DNA of 64,000 nt from the NCBI GenBank assembly GCA_020845705.1, contig JADLFH010000030.1, positions 124,001 through 188,000 of the forward strand, given 5' to 3'. The DNA comes from Microthrixaceae bacterium. Its GTDB lineage: Bacteria > Actinomycetota > Acidimicrobiia > Acidimicrobiales > Microtrichaceae. The position numbers were made by a program, and so were the translations under genes. How positions within the stretch are numbered: the first letter of the stretch is position 1; the number at the start of each line of letters is the position of its first letter. Shown in pieces: positions 8,737-18,191 of this stretch. The notes beneath the pieces are model-generated. The model searched no databases. It saw only the letters and a program-made list of their open reading frames with translations, and was not told the origin of the DNA.

Positions 8737-8742
8737 TAGGGT
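8737..8742 (+). promoter_or_regulatory. -10 hexamer upstream of the MMPL transporter
   Basis: TAGGGT, 48 nt before the GTG at 8791. Unlike most promoters here it leaves a leader, which contains the purine-rich GGGGGAGGG ribosome binding site. Confidence 0.35.
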
Positions 8743-8790
8743 CAATCCGCTGTTCTCGGCGAATATCCCGAATCGGGGGAGGGTGCTCAC

Positions 8791-11277
8791 GTGCAGAAGT
8801 TCTGGTCGAACCTCGCCGTCCAGTTGGGCAAGCACGCAGGGGTCGTCTCGGTGGTCGGGCTCGGCCTCACCTTGTTGTTGGGGCTGGGCACGACCCAGCT
8901 GAAGTTCGCCACCGGCCAGGACAGCTACCTGAACAAGAGCGAGCAGGTCTACAAGGACAACGTGGCCTACCAGCAGCTCTTCGGTGGCCAGGCGATGTTG
9001 AGCGTCATCCGCATGGACAGCGGCCACACCCTCGACGAGCTGTTCGACGCGGCGGGTCAGGCGAAGTTCACCGAGATGAACGAGGAGCTGACCGGCCCGC
9101 GGGGTGTCACACAGAACGTGATCACACCGCTGACCGCGCTCGAGTTCTCCCACAACCTCGTCACGGCCGAAGGTGGCATCACGGCCAGCGTCGCGGGCAA
9201 GGGTCTGTTGGCCGCGGCCGCCGCTGCCACCGAGTCGGGCGACGCCGCGTCCGGCGAGGCACGGCTGAAGGACTCGCTCAGCACCCTCGGACGGGTCAAC
9301 GCCATCGCCGAGGCGGAGCGGAACCTGACGAACCCCGAGTGGGTGAAGTTCCTGCTCTACGACAACGCCGGCAACGTGCGCAAGGCGCTCAAGCCGTTCT
9401 TCCCCAACCAGAACACCGCGCAGGTGATCTCGCGGCTCCACGGCAACCGGTCGATCGAGATCGAGGGAAGGGAGGCCGCCGCCGTGGAGCGTGCGGCGAA
9501 GGTTCTGACCTTCGAGAACGCCAAGGTCACAACCGCGGGTGCCCCCGTGCTGCTACGCGACCTGAACGACTATCTGCGTGGCGGCATGTTGACCCTCGGC
9601 GGCATCGCGGTGGCGATCATGGTGGTCATCCTCCTGCTCCTCTTCAGCGTGCGATGGCGCCTGCTTCCGTTGCTGGTCGTGTTGGTGGGCTGCGTGTGGG
9701 CCTTCGGGCTCGCGGGGTACCTGGGGATCCCCCTCACCATCGTGACGATCGCCGGCCTGCCGGTGATGTTGGGCGTTGGCATCGACTACGCCATCCAGAT
9801 GCACGCGCGCGTTGAGGAGGAGGTGATAGTCGACCGCTCCGACGCCCCGATCCAGGAGACGGCCCGCAACCTCGGGCCTGCCCTGTTGGTCGTGACGTTC
9901 GACGCGGTGTTCGCATTCCTGGCCCTGAGGTTCGCGAAGGTGCCGATGATCCGCGAGTTCGGCCTGTTGTTGGCGGTCGGCATCGCCGTGATCTGCCTGG
10001 GGTCGATCGTCATCCCTCTTGCCACGCTGGGGATCCGTGAGTACAGGAGCCCCACCGTCGGCCAGGACTTCCGTGAGGGACCGCTCGGGCGCTTCGTCGT
10101 CCGTCTCGGATCGCTCCCCGCTCTTGCGGCGATCCCCCTCATCGCGATCAGCATCGCGATCTTCGCGTGGGGTGTTGCGGTCGAGGACGACCTGGTCATA
10201 CAGACCGATCCGGTCAAGTGGGTGAACCAGTCCTCACAGATCATCGAGGATCTCCACACGATCGAGGACAAGGTGGGCGGCGCCAACGAGATGGGCGTCT
10301 ACATCCAGGGCGACCACAACCTCATGGCCGATCAGGCGACCATCGACTACGTCGATGCCTTCGAGCGTGAGTTCGCCAACGACGAGCGCGTGGTGTTGGG
10401 AACCAGCCTCGTCACCACGATGCGCGACCTCATGTACGTGCCCGGCGCCGCTGACGTCACCCCCACCGCTGCCGACATCCAGGGCGCCTTCGAGGTGGCA
10501 CCGCGTGACATCAGGCTGTCGGTGGTCGCCGACGACGGGAAGGCCCTCAACATCGTCTACCTGACCGCCCGCGGCTCGCTGAAGCGGCAGGAGGGACTGG
10601 TGCGCGCCATCCGGGCGCGCGTCGGGCGGGTTGAGCCGCCGGCTGGGCTCAAGGTGACACCCTCGGGTCTGGCGGTAGTCGGGGTAGGGCTGCTGAACAA
10701 CCTCGAGTCGAACCGGATCCTGCTCACCTACCTGTCGATCGCGTTCGTCGGGGTGTTCCTGGCGTTCCGGCTCCGTTCGGTCGTGAGATCGCTGCTCTCG
10801 TTGGTGCCCGTGTTGATCGCGGTCGGTCTGGCGTCCATCGTCGCGTGGGCGTTGAGTTGGCAGCTCAGTCCGATGACGGCCGTGGGTGGACCGCTGGTGG
10901 TGGCGGTGTGCACCGAGTTCACGTCGCTGATCCTGTTGCGCTTCGTCGAAGAGCGGGGCCGAGGCGAGGCGCCCCAGGAGGCCGTGGACGTGACTGCGGC
11001 TCGCACCGGACGAGCCTTCGTGGTCTCGGGGCTGACCGCGATCTCCGGTGTTGCCGTCCTGTCGTTCTCGTCGTTGCCGCTGTTGCGTGACTTCGGTCGG
11101 ATCGTGGCCATGAACGTGGCCGTGGCGTTGTTCTCCGCGCTCGTGGTGTTGCCCCCCATGCTCGTGTGGGCCGACGACGACAAGCGGGGTTGGGTGTCGA
11201 AGGGGCTGCTCAAGCGGCGACCACCCGCGGAGCCGTTGATCAAGACCGACTACCACCCTGCGCCGCCCCCGTCCTAG
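8791..11277 (+). CDS. MMPL/RND-family transporter
   Basis: This 828-residue inner-membrane protein has the two-fold RND layout. One N-terminal helix (about 17-37) precedes a large extracytoplasmic loop, then a five-helix bundle (about 265-425). A second loop follows (about 460-640) and a second bundle ends the protein (about 645-800). GVGIDYAIQMHARVEEEV is the family's transmembrane helix 4 motif with its proton-relay aspartate. In the second half the corresponding motif reads AVCTEFTSLILLRFVEERG, with Glu in place of Asp. Relatives export lipids, hopanoids or glycolipids in actinobacteria, but the cargo here is unknown. A GGGAGGG ribosome binding site precedes the GTG. Confidence 0.88.
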   Translation: MQKFWSNLAVQLGKHAGVVSVVGLGLTLLLGLGTTQLKFATGQDSYLNKSEQVYKDNVAYQQLFGGQAMLSVIRMDSGHTLDELFDAAGQAKFTEMNEELTGPRGVTQNVITPLTALEFSHNLVTAEGGITASVAGKGLLAAAAAATESGDAASGEARLKDSLSTLGRVNAIAEAERNLTNPEWVKFLLYDNAGNVRKALKPFFPNQNTAQVISRLHGNRSIEIEGREAAAVERAAKVLTFENAKVTTAGAPVLLRDLNDYLRGGMLTLGGIAVAIMVVILLLLFSVRWRLLPLLVVLVGCVWAFGLAGYLGIPLTIVTIAGLPVMLGVGIDYAIQMHARVEEEVIVDRSDAPIQETARNLGPALLVVTFDAVFAFLALRFAKVPMIREFGLLLAVGIAVICLGSIVIPLATLGIREYRSPTVGQDFREGPLGRFVVRLGSLPALAAIPLIAISIAIFAWGVAVEDDLVIQTDPVKWVNQSSQIIEDLHTIEDKVGGANEMGVYIQGDHNLMADQATIDYVDAFEREFANDERVVLGTSLVTTMRDLMYVPGAADVTPTAADIQGAFEVAPRDIRLSVVADDGKALNIVYLTARGSLKRQEGLVRAIRARVGRVEPPAGLKVTPSGLAVVGVGLLNNLESNRILLTYLSIAFVGVFLAFRLRSVVRSLLSLVPVLIAVGLASIVAWALSWQLSPMTAVGGPLVVAVCTEFTSLILLRFVEERGRGEAPQEAVDVTAARTGRAFVVSGLTAISGVAVLSFSSLPLLRDFGRIVAMNVAVALFSALVVLPPMLVWADDDKRGWVSKGLLKRRPPAEPLIKTDYHPAPPPS

Positions 11278-11309
11278 ACGGTTGGTTCCAAGGCTCGGCG
11301 AATCTCACC

Positions 11310-11356
11310 AACTTGCGTACGTTTCCGTCGCCGGAGGACGGATCCGTACGCAAGTT
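11310..11356. repeat. Palindromic repeat, copy R1
   Basis: A 47-nt palindrome with arms AACTTGCGTACG and CGTACGCAAGTT, an inner CCGTC/GACGG stem and a 7-nt loop. It is framed by a second inverted pair, TTCCAAGGC (11285-11293) and GCCTTGGAA (11359-11367). It fills the 119-bp gap between the convergent MMPL transporter and EamA genes and belongs to the same family as the repeats at 15.1, 30.9 and 55.7 kb. A folded RNA from either strand would make a long hairpin, but there is no U-tract. Confidence 0.85.
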
Positions 11357-11396
11357 CGCCTTGGAACTACTCCTCTAGGCGTGAAGGTCGCGGCGG

Positions 11397-12230
11397 TCAG
11401 GCGTTTGCCGCGACGAGCCCGACCAGCCCCAGAAGTATCACCGCCGAGCAGGCGAGCCGCCGGGAGCCCATGTGCTCGTGGAGCAGCAGCCAGCCTGCGA
11501 GCGCGGCAAGCACCACCGACGACTCCCTGAGCATCGACACGTACCCCACCGACGCGTGCCGTACCGCAACCAACACGAGTGTGTAGGCCGCCACACCGGA
11601 GGCGCCGGCGAACAGGTAGCGCCACGCCGCGGCGCGCAGCGACGCCCCGAGGTCGGCGATGCGGCCACGGGCGAGCCCGAGAAACCCCACCGTCAGGCCC
11701 ACTGCCGCTAACAGGGCGAAGCCGTAGGATTGGCCGCTGGCAGCCACACGCGCACCGTGCGAGTCGATCACCGTATAGGTACCGATGGTTGCGGCGGTCA
11801 GCATCGCCGAGAAGAGCGAACGCCGGCTGGGGCGTGTGCCCACGAGCGCGGCGAGGCCCGCGGCGATGACGCCGATGGCCGACCAGGTAGCCGCCGAGAC
11901 GTGGTCGTCGAGCAGTACCACGCCACCGAGCGCGGCCACCAGCGCACCGCCGCCGCGGGCGAGGGGGTAGGCGAAGGAGAAGTCGCCGTGGTCGTAGGCC
12001 CAGATGAGCCCCATCACGTAGAGGACATGGACGCAGGCGGATGCCACGATCCATGGAAGCGCTGCCTGGCCCGGCAGTCCGACGATGCAGAGGGCGGCAG
12101 CGGACAGCGCGCCGCCGATCGAGAACTGGCCCACCAACGCCAGCTCACGGTCGTCGCTGGTCTTGGCGATCAGGTTCCAACCGGCATGGAGAGCGGCGGC
12201 CACCAGGGCGAGGACGGTCGCCGGGAACAC
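11397..12230 (-). CDS. EamA/DMT-family transporter
   Basis: This 277-residue integral membrane protein has ten predicted hydrophobic helices in two EamA-type halves, as in drug/metabolite exporters. The first half includes AALHAGWNLIAKTSDD and a GDFSFAYPLARGGGALVAAL segment; the second contains VLVAVRHASVGYVSMLRESSVVLAALAGWLLLHEHM, residues in the positions typical of the fourth and fifth helices of the repeat. The GTG start lies 3 bp after the stop of the SCO6745-like gene, so it is the last gene of a three-gene operon. Substrate unknown; amino acids or metabolites are usual for the family. Confidence 0.85.
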   Translation of the reverse strand: MFPATVLALVAAALHAGWNLIAKTSDDRELALVGQFSIGGALSAAALCIVGLPGQAALPWIVASACVHVLYVMGLIWAYDHGDFSFAYPLARGGGALVAALGGVVLLDDHVSAATWSAIGVIAAGLAALVGTRPSRRSLFSAMLTAATIGTYTVIDSHGARVAASGQSYGFALLAAVGLTVGFLGLARGRIADLGASLRAAAWRYLFAGASGVAAYTLVLVAVRHASVGYVSMLRESSVVLAALAGWLLLHEHMGSRRLACSAVILLGLVGLVAANA

Positions 12231-12233
12231 GGC

Positions 12234-13103
12234 TCAGGTGGTGGGTTCGGGGAGCCCGATTGGATTTGGAAACGGGAAGATCCCGCTGCTGCGGACCTGG
12301 CCGGCGAGCGGCTCCACCAGAAGCGGGAGCAGGTCTGCTCCCGCTTCGGTCAGGCCGTCGGCGAAGGGCTGCCAGGCGAGCTCGTCGGTCCGGCGCTCCA
12401 GTTCCTCGTGCAGTTCGGAGCCGGCCGCCGTGGGGGATCCGTCGGCTTCGAGGAGCCCTCGTCGGGCCAGCGCGGCCTTCGCCGCGTCCCACTCCTGGTC
12501 GCTCCAGCCCCGTGCCGAGCGCAGGTCGTCGTCGCCGACTTGGGTGCTTGCCACGATCAGTTGGTGGCACTCCACGCCGGAGAGGTCGTGCGCCACGAGG
12601 AGGGCGACATGGCCGTCACCGCGGTGCTCACGCAACGAGGTGGCGCACTGCCACAGCGCCGCCACGGGGTCCTGGGGAAGGGGTAGCTGTTGGTTGGCGG
12701 CGAACAGGGTGCGACCGTCGGGTCGTGCCTGACGCACCGCGGAGCTGAGAAGCGGCACGATCCGTGCCGCCTCGGCTTCGATCCCCGGGACGAGCCGGCG
12801 AAGAGACGCGGCGGCGGCAGTGCTGCGGGCGTCGAGAACGGCAACGGGCTCCGCGAAGCGCCAGGCGTCGGGTATGGCCCGGCGAACCAGCCCGGGCGCG
12901 AAGTTGTAGAAGGTCGCTTCGACCGGTCCCGGGCCGACCGCGCCCAGTGGCGCAGCCCGTCCCGCGAAGTAGCTCATCCAGAAGCCCTTGAGGCCCAGGC
13001 CCTGGAGTGCCTCGGTGACGGATCGGTCGAAGTACACCACGGCGTGCAACATCTCGAGGTGGTGCCACAGCCGCCGCGCCGGATGTGTCGGTGAGGCGTT
13101 CAC
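12234..13103 (-). CDS. SCO6745-family protein
   Basis: This 289-residue protein belongs to a family widespread in actinobacteria (named for Streptomyces SCO6745) without an assigned biochemical role. Family hallmarks are [18 protein letters not shown] near the start, [18 protein letters not shown] and [10 protein letters not shown], and a C-terminal winged-helix-like part ([20 protein letters not shown]). An N-terminal extension is open upstream, but the GTG at 13103 overlaps the stop of the DUF255 gene (GTGA) and yields the family-typical N-terminus. The genes on both sides are in the same operon. A DNA-binding role has been suggested from the fold but is not shown here. Confidence 0.82.
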   Translation of the reverse strand: MNASPTHPARRLWHHLEMLHAVVYFDRSVTEALQGLGLKGFWMSYFAGRAAPLGAVGPGPVEATFYNFAPGLVRRAIPDAWRFAEPVAVLDARSTAAAASLRRLVPGIEAEAARIVPLLSSAVRQARPDGRTLFAANQQLPLPQDPVAALWQCATSLREHRGDGHVALLVAHDLSGVECHQLIVASTQVGDDDLRSARGWSDQEWDAAKAALARRGLLEADGSPTAAGSELHEELERRTDELAWQPFADGLTEAGADLLPLLVEPLAGQVRSSGIFPFPNPIGLPEPTT

Positions 13104-15067
13104 GAGATCTGTGCCTCCAAGTCCGCGGGATCCGAGACGGGGATGCCGCAGGCATAGTTGCGACACACGTAGCCATGCCCTTCATCTCGTCCCTCCCACA
13201 GCGGCCCCGCCAGACGATCCCCCCATGAGAGGACGGCGTTGGGTCGCCACCGCGCCCGTAGCGCAGCCAACAGATCTGGGCGATCGCCTGTGATCACGAC
13301 TTCGTCGAGGCCCGAGGCCACAAGCTCGGCCGCTTCGAGCAGGTGGCTGAACGCCCGCGGGTGGCGTAGCGCCACCGGCGCCAGCGCGTTCAGCACGCTC
13401 TCGGCGATCTCCCGCAGGTCGGGCCGATCGACCAGCGGCGCCAGCCGGATCAGAGCGACCGCCGCCATCGACTGCGCCGAGGGAGTGGCGTTGTCCTGAA
13501 GATCTCGCGGCCGGCACAGCAGTGGTTCCGCGTCGGATCCGGTTGTCCAGAACAGACGTGCATCGGGATCCCAGAACAGCTCCACCAGCCCGTCCGCAGC
13601 GGAGGCGGCGACTTCGAGCCAGCGAGCTGCCCCGGTGAGTTCATAGACGCGGGTGTACGCATCGACGACTGCGGCGTAGTCCTGTGCGTACCCAAGGTGT
13701 CGGGGCCCCGAAGCGGCCTGCCAGGACCGCATCCACCGTTGATCGTCGCGGCGGAGGTTCTTCAACAGGAACCCCGCGTTTGTGAGAGCGGCCTCGGTCC
13801 AGTCCTGCCTCCCGACCGCTGAGGCGGCCTCGGCCAGAGCTGCGAGGAACAGCGCATTCCATTCGCACAGCACCTTGTCGTCGAGCCCTGGTCGCACCCG
13901 CTTGTCCCTGGCTTTGCGTAGCTCGGCGGCGAGCCCGACGATTTCCCCAGGCCGGCTGAACCCACCTATGGGGCGACGCAGAATCGACGTGCCCTCGAAG
14001 TTCCCCGCCTCGGTGACCCCGTAGTGGTCCATGAAGGTCGCGGCATCCCTCTCGCCCAGGACCGTCACGATTTCCTCTGGGCGCCACACGTAGAACTTGC
14101 CCTCGACACCGTCGGAATCGGCGTCCTCCGCCGAGTACCAGCCCCCGTCGGGATGGGCCAGGTCAGCCAGCACGTAGCCGATGATCTGCTCAACCACGTC
14201 GAGGTGGTCATCGGCCCCACGCATCTGCCAGGAGTGCAGGTAGGGGCGGACGAGAAGGGCGTTGTCGTAGAGCATCTTCTCGAAGTGCGGAACCAGCCAC
14301 TGCTCGTCGACCGAGTAGCGGGAGAAGCCACCACCGAGGTGATCCCAGATGCCTCCGGCCGCCATCGCGTCGAGGCTGTGGCGGGCGGCAGCTAGCGCGT
14401 CGGGATCGGGGTGGCGCCTGTGGCGCCGCAGCAAGAGGTCTATCGACATCGCCGACGGGAACTTCGGGGCGGGGCCGAACCCGCCCCACACGTGGTCGTG
14501 TTCTGCCACGAGAGCGGCGCCGGCCATGTCGATCGCCTCGATGGTGATGGGCGTGGCGCCGCCCAGTTCGGGCTGTGCGCGGAGATGGTCGGTGAGGTGA
14601 CCCGCTTGGGTGAGCACATCGTCTCGACGGTTGTGCCAGGCATCGGCGATCGCCTCGCAGACCTGGGTGAACGACGGCATCCCGGCCCGGGCGGTTCTCG
14701 GGTAGTAGGTCCCGCAGAAGAAGGGCTCGCCGGTGGGGGTCATGAACACCGTCATGGGCCATCCGCCGCGGCCTGTAGTGGCCTGGGTGGCCTCCATGTA
14801 GATGGCGTCGACGTCGGGGCGTTCCTCGCGGTCGACCTTCACGTTCACGAACAGGCGGTTCATCAATGCTGCTGTCTCGTGGTCCTCGAAGGACTCGTGG
14901 GCCATCACATGGCACCAGTGACATGACGAGTACCCGATCGACAACAGGACGGGACGATCCTCGGCCTCGGCCCGATCGAAGGCCTCGGGTCCCCACGGGT
15001 ACCAGTCGACTGGGTTGCCGGCGTGTTGGCGGAGGTATGGGGATGCCTCGCCGGACAGTCGGTTCAC
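13100..15067 (-). CDS. Thioredoxin-like DUF255 protein (YyaL/SSP411 family)
   Basis: This 655-residue two-domain protein of the YyaL/SPATA20 family has an N-terminal thioredoxin-like domain opening [25 protein letters not shown]. Its redox motif CHWCHVM places the cysteines near 49 and 52. A long alpha/alpha-toroid domain similar to GlcNAc 2-epimerases follows (from about 190). The family's physiological role is unclear. A start three codons upstream is open, but the GTG at 15067 matches family starts and sits 7 nt after a TAGGGT -10, indicating a leaderless transcript. It is the first gene of an operon with the SCO6745-like and EamA genes. Confidence 0.9.
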   Translation of the reverse strand: MNRLSGEASPYLRQHAGNPVDWYPWGPEAFDRAEAEDRPVLLSIGYSSCHWCHVMAHESFEDHETAALMNRLFVNVKVDREERPDVDAIYMEATQATTGRGGWPMTVFMTPTGEPFFCGTYYPRTARAGMPSFTQVCEAIADAWHNRRDDVLTQAGHLTDHLRAQPELGGATPITIEAIDMAGAALVAEHDHVWGGFGPAPKFPSAMSIDLLLRRHRRHPDPDALAAARHSLDAMAAGGIWDHLGGGFSRYSVDEQWLVPHFEKMLYDNALLVRPYLHSWQMRGADDHLDVVEQIIGYVLADLAHPDGGWYSAEDADSDGVEGKFYVWRPEEIVTVLGERDAATFMDHYGVTEAGNFEGTSILRRPIGGFSRPGEIVGLAAELRKARDKRVRPGLDDKVLCEWNALFLAALAEAASAVGRQDWTEAALTNAGFLLKNLRRDDQRWMRSWQAASGPRHLGYAQDYAAVVDAYTRVYELTGAARWLEVAASAADGLVELFWDPDARLFWTTGSDAEPLLCRPRDLQDNATPSAQSMAAVALIRLAPLVDRPDLREIAESVLNALAPVALRHPRAFSHLLEAAELVASGLDEVVITGDRPDLLAALRARWRPNAVLSWGDRLAGPLWEGRDEGHGYVCRNYACGIPVSDPADLEAQIS

Positions 15068-15074
15068 CTCCGGC

Positions 15075-15080
15075 ACCCTA
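15075..15080 (-). promoter_or_regulatory. -10 hexamer of the DUF255 operon (leaderless)
   Basis: TAGGGT on the minus strand, 7 nt before the GTG at 15067; same hexamer and spacing as at bcp. Confidence 0.55.
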
Positions 15081-15127
15081 CTGGCGCTGCGGGAAACGGC
15101 CCCGGCGACGGTCCTCGTTCCCAGGTC

Positions 15128-15273
15128 CGCCCCGTTTCCACCCCCTGCCTCGAACTTGCGTACCGATTCGTCGGTGGGCGACGGATTCCTACGCAGGTTC
15201 GCCCCGTTTCCACCCCCTGCCTCGAACTTGCGTACCGATTCGTCGGTGGGCGACGGATTCCTACGCAGGTTCG
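15128..15273. repeat. Palindromic repeat, tandem copies R2a and R2b
   Basis: Two consecutive, essentially identical 72-bp units (15128-15199 and 15200-15271), each containing the palindrome CGAACTTGCGTACC ... TACGCAGGTTCG (15151-15201 and 15223-15273). The array lies downstream of menE and upstream of the DUF255 promoter, and nothing else is visible in this 222-bp gap. The pyrimidine-rich linker CCCCGTTTCCACCCCCTGCC is part of the repeated unit. Identity between copies points to recent duplication. Confidence 0.9.
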
Positions 15274-15289
15274 TGTGGGACTGCGGCCG

Positions 15290-16399
15290 CTACAGCTCGG
15301 CTCGCCGGACCTTTCCCAACGACGTTCGCGGGAGGGCATCGACGAGGGTGAGCTCCTTGGGTGCGGCGGCAGGGGGTAGGTGCTCGGTCGCCAAGGCTCG
15401 GAGCGACTCCAGGGTCGGTGGGTTGGAGTGATCGGCGGGCACCACCAGGGCGACAACTCGCCGACCCCACTCCGGGTCGTCGCGCCCCACGACCGCCACC
15501 TCTGACACCGCGGGGTGGAGAGACAGCACTGCCTCCACATCGGTCGGCCACACCTTCTCCCCGCCGGTGTTGATCACATCGCCGGCACGTCCAGACACGC
15601 TCACCTGCCCGGTTGCCGGGTCGATCGAACCAAGGTCGCCGGTGTGGAACCAACCGTCGGGCCCCACCAGCGCCCTGCCGTCGCGGAAGCTTCGGGCAAG
15701 CGCGGGCGAACGCACCAGCAGCTCGCCGTCGGCGCCCACTGCCACCTCGTTGCCGGGCAGTGCCAAGTGGTCATAGACGATCCCCCCGAAGGTCTCGGTC
15801 ATTCCGTAGGTGGCCACCGTGTTGGGGGGGCGGTCCTGAGCTGGGCGCGACCCTCCCAACAGGATGCGTCTCCAGCGGGTGGCGTCGATGCGTCCCAGTG
15901 CGGTGGGAACCAGCGACACGTGGGTGGCTCCTCTGGTGGCCGCCTCATCCACCGCGGAAGCGTCGAAGCGGGGATGGACCTCCAGTTCGGTTGCGGTGAC
16001 CAGCGAGCGTGCGATCACACCGAATCCGCCGACGTGGTGAAGCGGCAGACACGCCAGCCACTTCACGTCGGGGTCGACGCCGAGTGCGGTGGCCGACACG
16101 TGGGCGGCCGACTCAATCGCGGCGTGGGTGTGGATGACAGCGCGTGGGGGCCCGCTGGTCCCGCTGGTCAACATCGCGGTGGCGTCACCCTCGAGCATGT
16201 CGAGGGGGTCGTCGAGGAGTCGGCTGCGGCCGTCTTCGACGATGGCGTGGGGGCGGAGCGCCTCGATCTGGCTGCGGCGAAGCGGCGGCGGAGCCGCCGG
16301 GTCCAGGGGAGCCACGGCGTCGCCGTCGTCCCAGATCCGACGAACCGTCTCGACGAAGGCCGGCCCGCCGGGCAGAGCGACGGCGACGAGTCTGGTCAC
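15290..16399 (-). CDS. menE: o-Succinylbenzoate-CoA ligase
   Basis: This 369-residue AMP-forming acyl-CoA synthetase has the P-loop motif LTSGTSGPPRAVIHTH. The A5 segment is ATYGMTETFGG, the hinge region is FHTGDLGSID and SGRAGDVINTGGEKVWP, and the C-terminal catalytic lysine region is PRTSLGKVRRAEL. At about 370 residues it is short, as MenE enzymes often are. Its place beside menA, menH, menD, menF and menG supports activation of o-succinylbenzoate in menaquinone synthesis. The frame is open far upstream, but the GTG at 16399 gives VTRLVAVALPGG and is preceded at 8 nt by TAGATT. It diverges from menA. Confidence 0.88.
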   Translation of the reverse strand: MTRLVAVALPGGPAFVETVRRIWDDGDAVAPLDPAAPPPLRRSQIEALRPHAIVEDGRSRLLDDPLDMLEGDATAMLTSGTSGPPRAVIHTHAAIESAAHVSATALGVDPDVKWLACLPLHHVGGFGVIARSLVTATELEVHPRFDASAVDEAATRGATHVSLVPTALGRIDATRWRRILLGGSRPAQDRPPNTVATYGMTETFGGIVYDHLALPGNEVAVGADGELLVRSPALARSFRDGRALVGPDGWFHTGDLGSIDPATGQVSVSGRAGDVINTGGEKVWPTDVEAVLSLHPAVSEVAVVGRDDPEWGRRVVALVVPADHSNPPTLESLRALATEHLPPAAAPKELTLVDALPRTSLGKVRRAEL

Positions 16400-16403
16400 G
16401 GCC

Positions 16404-16471
16404 GGCGAATCTACTGGCGGAGCGGATTCGCCAGGGTCGATGGCGACGAGGTCCTCGCCGGTAGATTCGCC
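16404..16471. promoter_or_regulatory. Divergent menE/menA promoter region
   Basis: The 76-bp gap carries GGCGAATCTAC (16404-16414) and its exact reverse complement GTAGATTCGCC (16461-16471). Each arm contains TAGATT 8 nt before a start codon: the GTG of menE on the minus strand and the ATG of menA on the plus strand. The inverted repeat is thus probably two near-identical leaderless -10 regions. A further GATTCGCC copy (16425-16432) lies between them. A shared operator is possible but not required. Confidence 0.5.
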
Positions 16472-16475
16472 CCCC

Positions 16476-17393
16476 ATGTCCCCACCCACCCCCTCCGCAC
16501 CGCTCGGATGGCGCCGGTGGATTCTGGGTGCGCGTCCACGCACGCTCCCCGCGGCGATGGTGCCGGTGGCGGTGGGCACGGCGGCGGCGATCGAGGGTGG
16601 CCACGGCCTGGGCCTCGACTGGTGGAACGCCACGGCAGCGCTTGTGGTCTCGCTCGCTCTCCAGGTGGCAACCAACTACGCCAACGACTACTCCGACGGA
16701 ATCCGCGGCACCGATGATCCGGGTGCGCGGGTGGGTCCCGCTCGGCTGGTCGGGGACGGCTTGGCCACGCCTCGGGAAGTGAAGCTGGCGATGCTCTTGG
16801 CCTTCGGAGCGGCGCTGGTGGCGGGCAGCGTGTTGGTGCTGCGGATCGGTTTCGAGCTGGTCCCAGTTGGCGTGGTGGCCGTCGCCGCGGGCTGGTTCTA
16901 CACGGGCGGACCGAAGCCCTATGGCTATGCAGGGCTGGGCGAGGTGTTCGTCTTCTGCTTCTTCGGGCTGGTGGCGACGGTCGGCTCCACCTATGTGCAG
17001 CTCGAAAGGGTCACATGGTTGTCGGTGGGTTGTGGGGTTTCGATCGGAGCGTTGGCCACCGCGTTGTTGGTGATCAACAACCTGCGCGACATCCCGGGCG
17101 ACACCCGTGCGGGCAAGCGCACTCTGGCTGTGCGCCTGGGTGATCGCAACACACGTGTGCTCTACGCCTTGCTGATGGCGCTCCCCTTCGTCCTCCTCCC
17201 GTTCGTCGCCGGTCTCTCGGGCCGCCCCGTGGCCGCGCTCGGATTCGCAGCGATCCTGTTGTCGACCCCGCCGCTGACCGCTGTGTTGGGCGGTGCCACG
17301 GGACCCGCGCTCATCCCGGTTCTGGCCGCGACGGCGCGGGTCGACCTCGTCTACGGCGTGCTTGTTGCCATAGGTCTGTCGATCAGGGTTTGA
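16476..17393 (+). CDS. menA: 1,4-Dihydroxy-2-naphthoate polyprenyltransferase
   Basis: This 305-residue UbiA-family membrane enzyme attaches the polyprenyl tail to 1,4-dihydroxy-2-naphthoate. About eight or nine hydrophobic helices are visible. The two Asp-rich prenyl-diphosphate/Mg2+ motifs are present: NYANDYSDGIRGTD (about 67-80) and NNLRDIPGDTRAGKRTLAV (about 205-222). GARPRTLPAA at the N-terminus is typical of MenA. The long upstream open frame lies antisense to menE and is not used; the ATG at 16476 has a leaderless TAGATT. Its 3' end overlaps the convergent menH by 11 bp. Confidence 0.92.
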   Translation: MSPPTPSAPLGWRRWILGARPRTLPAAMVPVAVGTAAAIEGGHGLGLDWWNATAALVVSLALQVATNYANDYSDGIRGTDDPGARVGPARLVGDGLATPREVKLAMLLAFGAALVAGSVLVLRIGFELVPVGVVAVAAGWFYTGGPKPYGYAGLGEVFVFCFFGLVATVGSTYVQLERVTWLSVGCGVSIGALATALLVINNLRDIPGDTRAGKRTLAVRLGDRNTRVLYALLMALPFVLLPFVAGLSGRPVAALGFAAILLSTPPLTAVLGGATGPALIPVLAATARVDLVYGVLVAIGLSIRV

Positions 17394-18165
17394 TCACGTC
17401 GCTGCGGATCCACCGGGAGATCAGCGAAGCCGCCCGGGGATCCTGGCGATGAACCGTGTGCCCGCCGTTCAGCTCGATGTGGCGCGCGTTGGCGCCGATG
17501 GCCGCGCCCACACGGCGCGCAAGCTCCCTGTAGCGGAAGTCGTTGGTCCCGGTGACCAACAACACGGGCATCTTCAGGTCTCCCAGGCGCGACCACAACG
17601 GCTCCTGGGTGCCCGCCCCCACCTCCCGCAGGCTCCTGGCGAGACCGGCCGCAGTGTTGCGCAGACGTTCGGCCATGTCACGTTCAGCCACGGCCAGGTC
17701 TGCCAGCAGCGGTTGGCTGAACCACTCCTCCAGGAACTGCTCGACACCTATCCGTTCGATCCGCTCTGCGAGCGCTTCGTCGGCGGCGCGCCGCTCGGCT
17801 CGCCGGGCCTGCTCGTCGATGCCTGCGGTCCCGCTTATCAGCACCAGGCGCTGGACCACTTCGGGACGCGCGATGGCGACGTGCAAGGCGATGCGTGCTC
17901 CCATCGAATATCCGATGTAGGTCGCCTCGCCGCCGGCTCGTGCAGCCAGCTCGGCTGCTCGCCACAGATCTGCGCTGACGTCGGATGCATGGCCGTGGCC
18001 CGGTGAGTCGAGGGCCGCCACCGTGTGGTGCGAGGCGAGCTCCGCTCCGAAGGCTCCCCAGCAGCGGCGTGTCTGCGTGAAGCCGTGCAGCAAGACCACG
18101 CGCCCGAGCGAGGACTCATCGTCGGAGCCGCCAAGCTCCTCTACCGGCAACGCTTCGCCTCCCAC
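17383..18165 (-). CDS. menH: MenH-like alpha/beta hydrolase (SHCHC synthase)
   Basis: This 260-residue alpha/beta hydrolase has the oxyanion-hole motif LLHGFTQTRRCW, the nucleophile elbow GYSMGAR (Ser87) and the catalytic histidine in NGGHTVHRQDP. Position between menA and menD and the MenH-like GFTQTxxxW and GYSMGARIAL segments favour 2-succinyl-6-hydroxy-2,4-cyclohexadiene-1-carboxylate synthase, which removes pyruvate from the MenD product. A different hydrolase activity cannot be excluded from sequence alone. The GTG start is 8 nt after a TACGGT -10 that overlaps the menD -10 on the other strand. Confidence 0.8.
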   Translation of the reverse strand: MGGEALPVEELGGSDDESSLGRVVLLHGFTQTRRCWGAFGAELASHHTVAALDSPGHGHASDVSADLWRAAELAARAGGEATYIGYSMGARIALHVAIARPEVVQRLVLISGTAGIDEQARRAERRAADEALAERIERIGVEQFLEEWFSQPLLADLAVAERDMAERLRNTAAGLARSLREVGAGTQEPLWSRLGDLKMPVLLVTGTNDFRYRELARRVGAAIGANARHIELNGGHTVHRQDPRAASLISRWIRSDVIKP

Positions 18166-18173
18166 GGAACCGA

Positions 18174-18183
18174 ACCGTAGGCT
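18174..18183. promoter_or_regulatory. Overlapping divergent -10 elements, menH and menD
   Basis: TAGGCT (plus strand, 18178-18183) ends 8 nt before the menD GTG. TACGGT (minus strand, 18174-18179) ends 8 nt before the menH GTG. The two hexamers share two bases, so polymerase binding for one direction should exclude the other. Confidence 0.5.
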
Positions 18184-18191
18184 GGCCGACC

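Noticed and set aside
15128-15273. CRISPR array (also considered for 30.9 and 55.7 kb)
   Set aside because: The units are contiguous and the linkers between palindromes are identical, so there are no distinct spacers, and no cas genes are present.
15015-15431. Plus-strand frames across the 15.1-kb repeats
   Set aside because: Same cause: repeat units read in different frames, partly antisense to menE.
16404-16471. Certain operator between menE and menA
   Set aside because: The inverted repeat is explained by two similar leaderless promoters facing each other; a regulator is possible but not needed.
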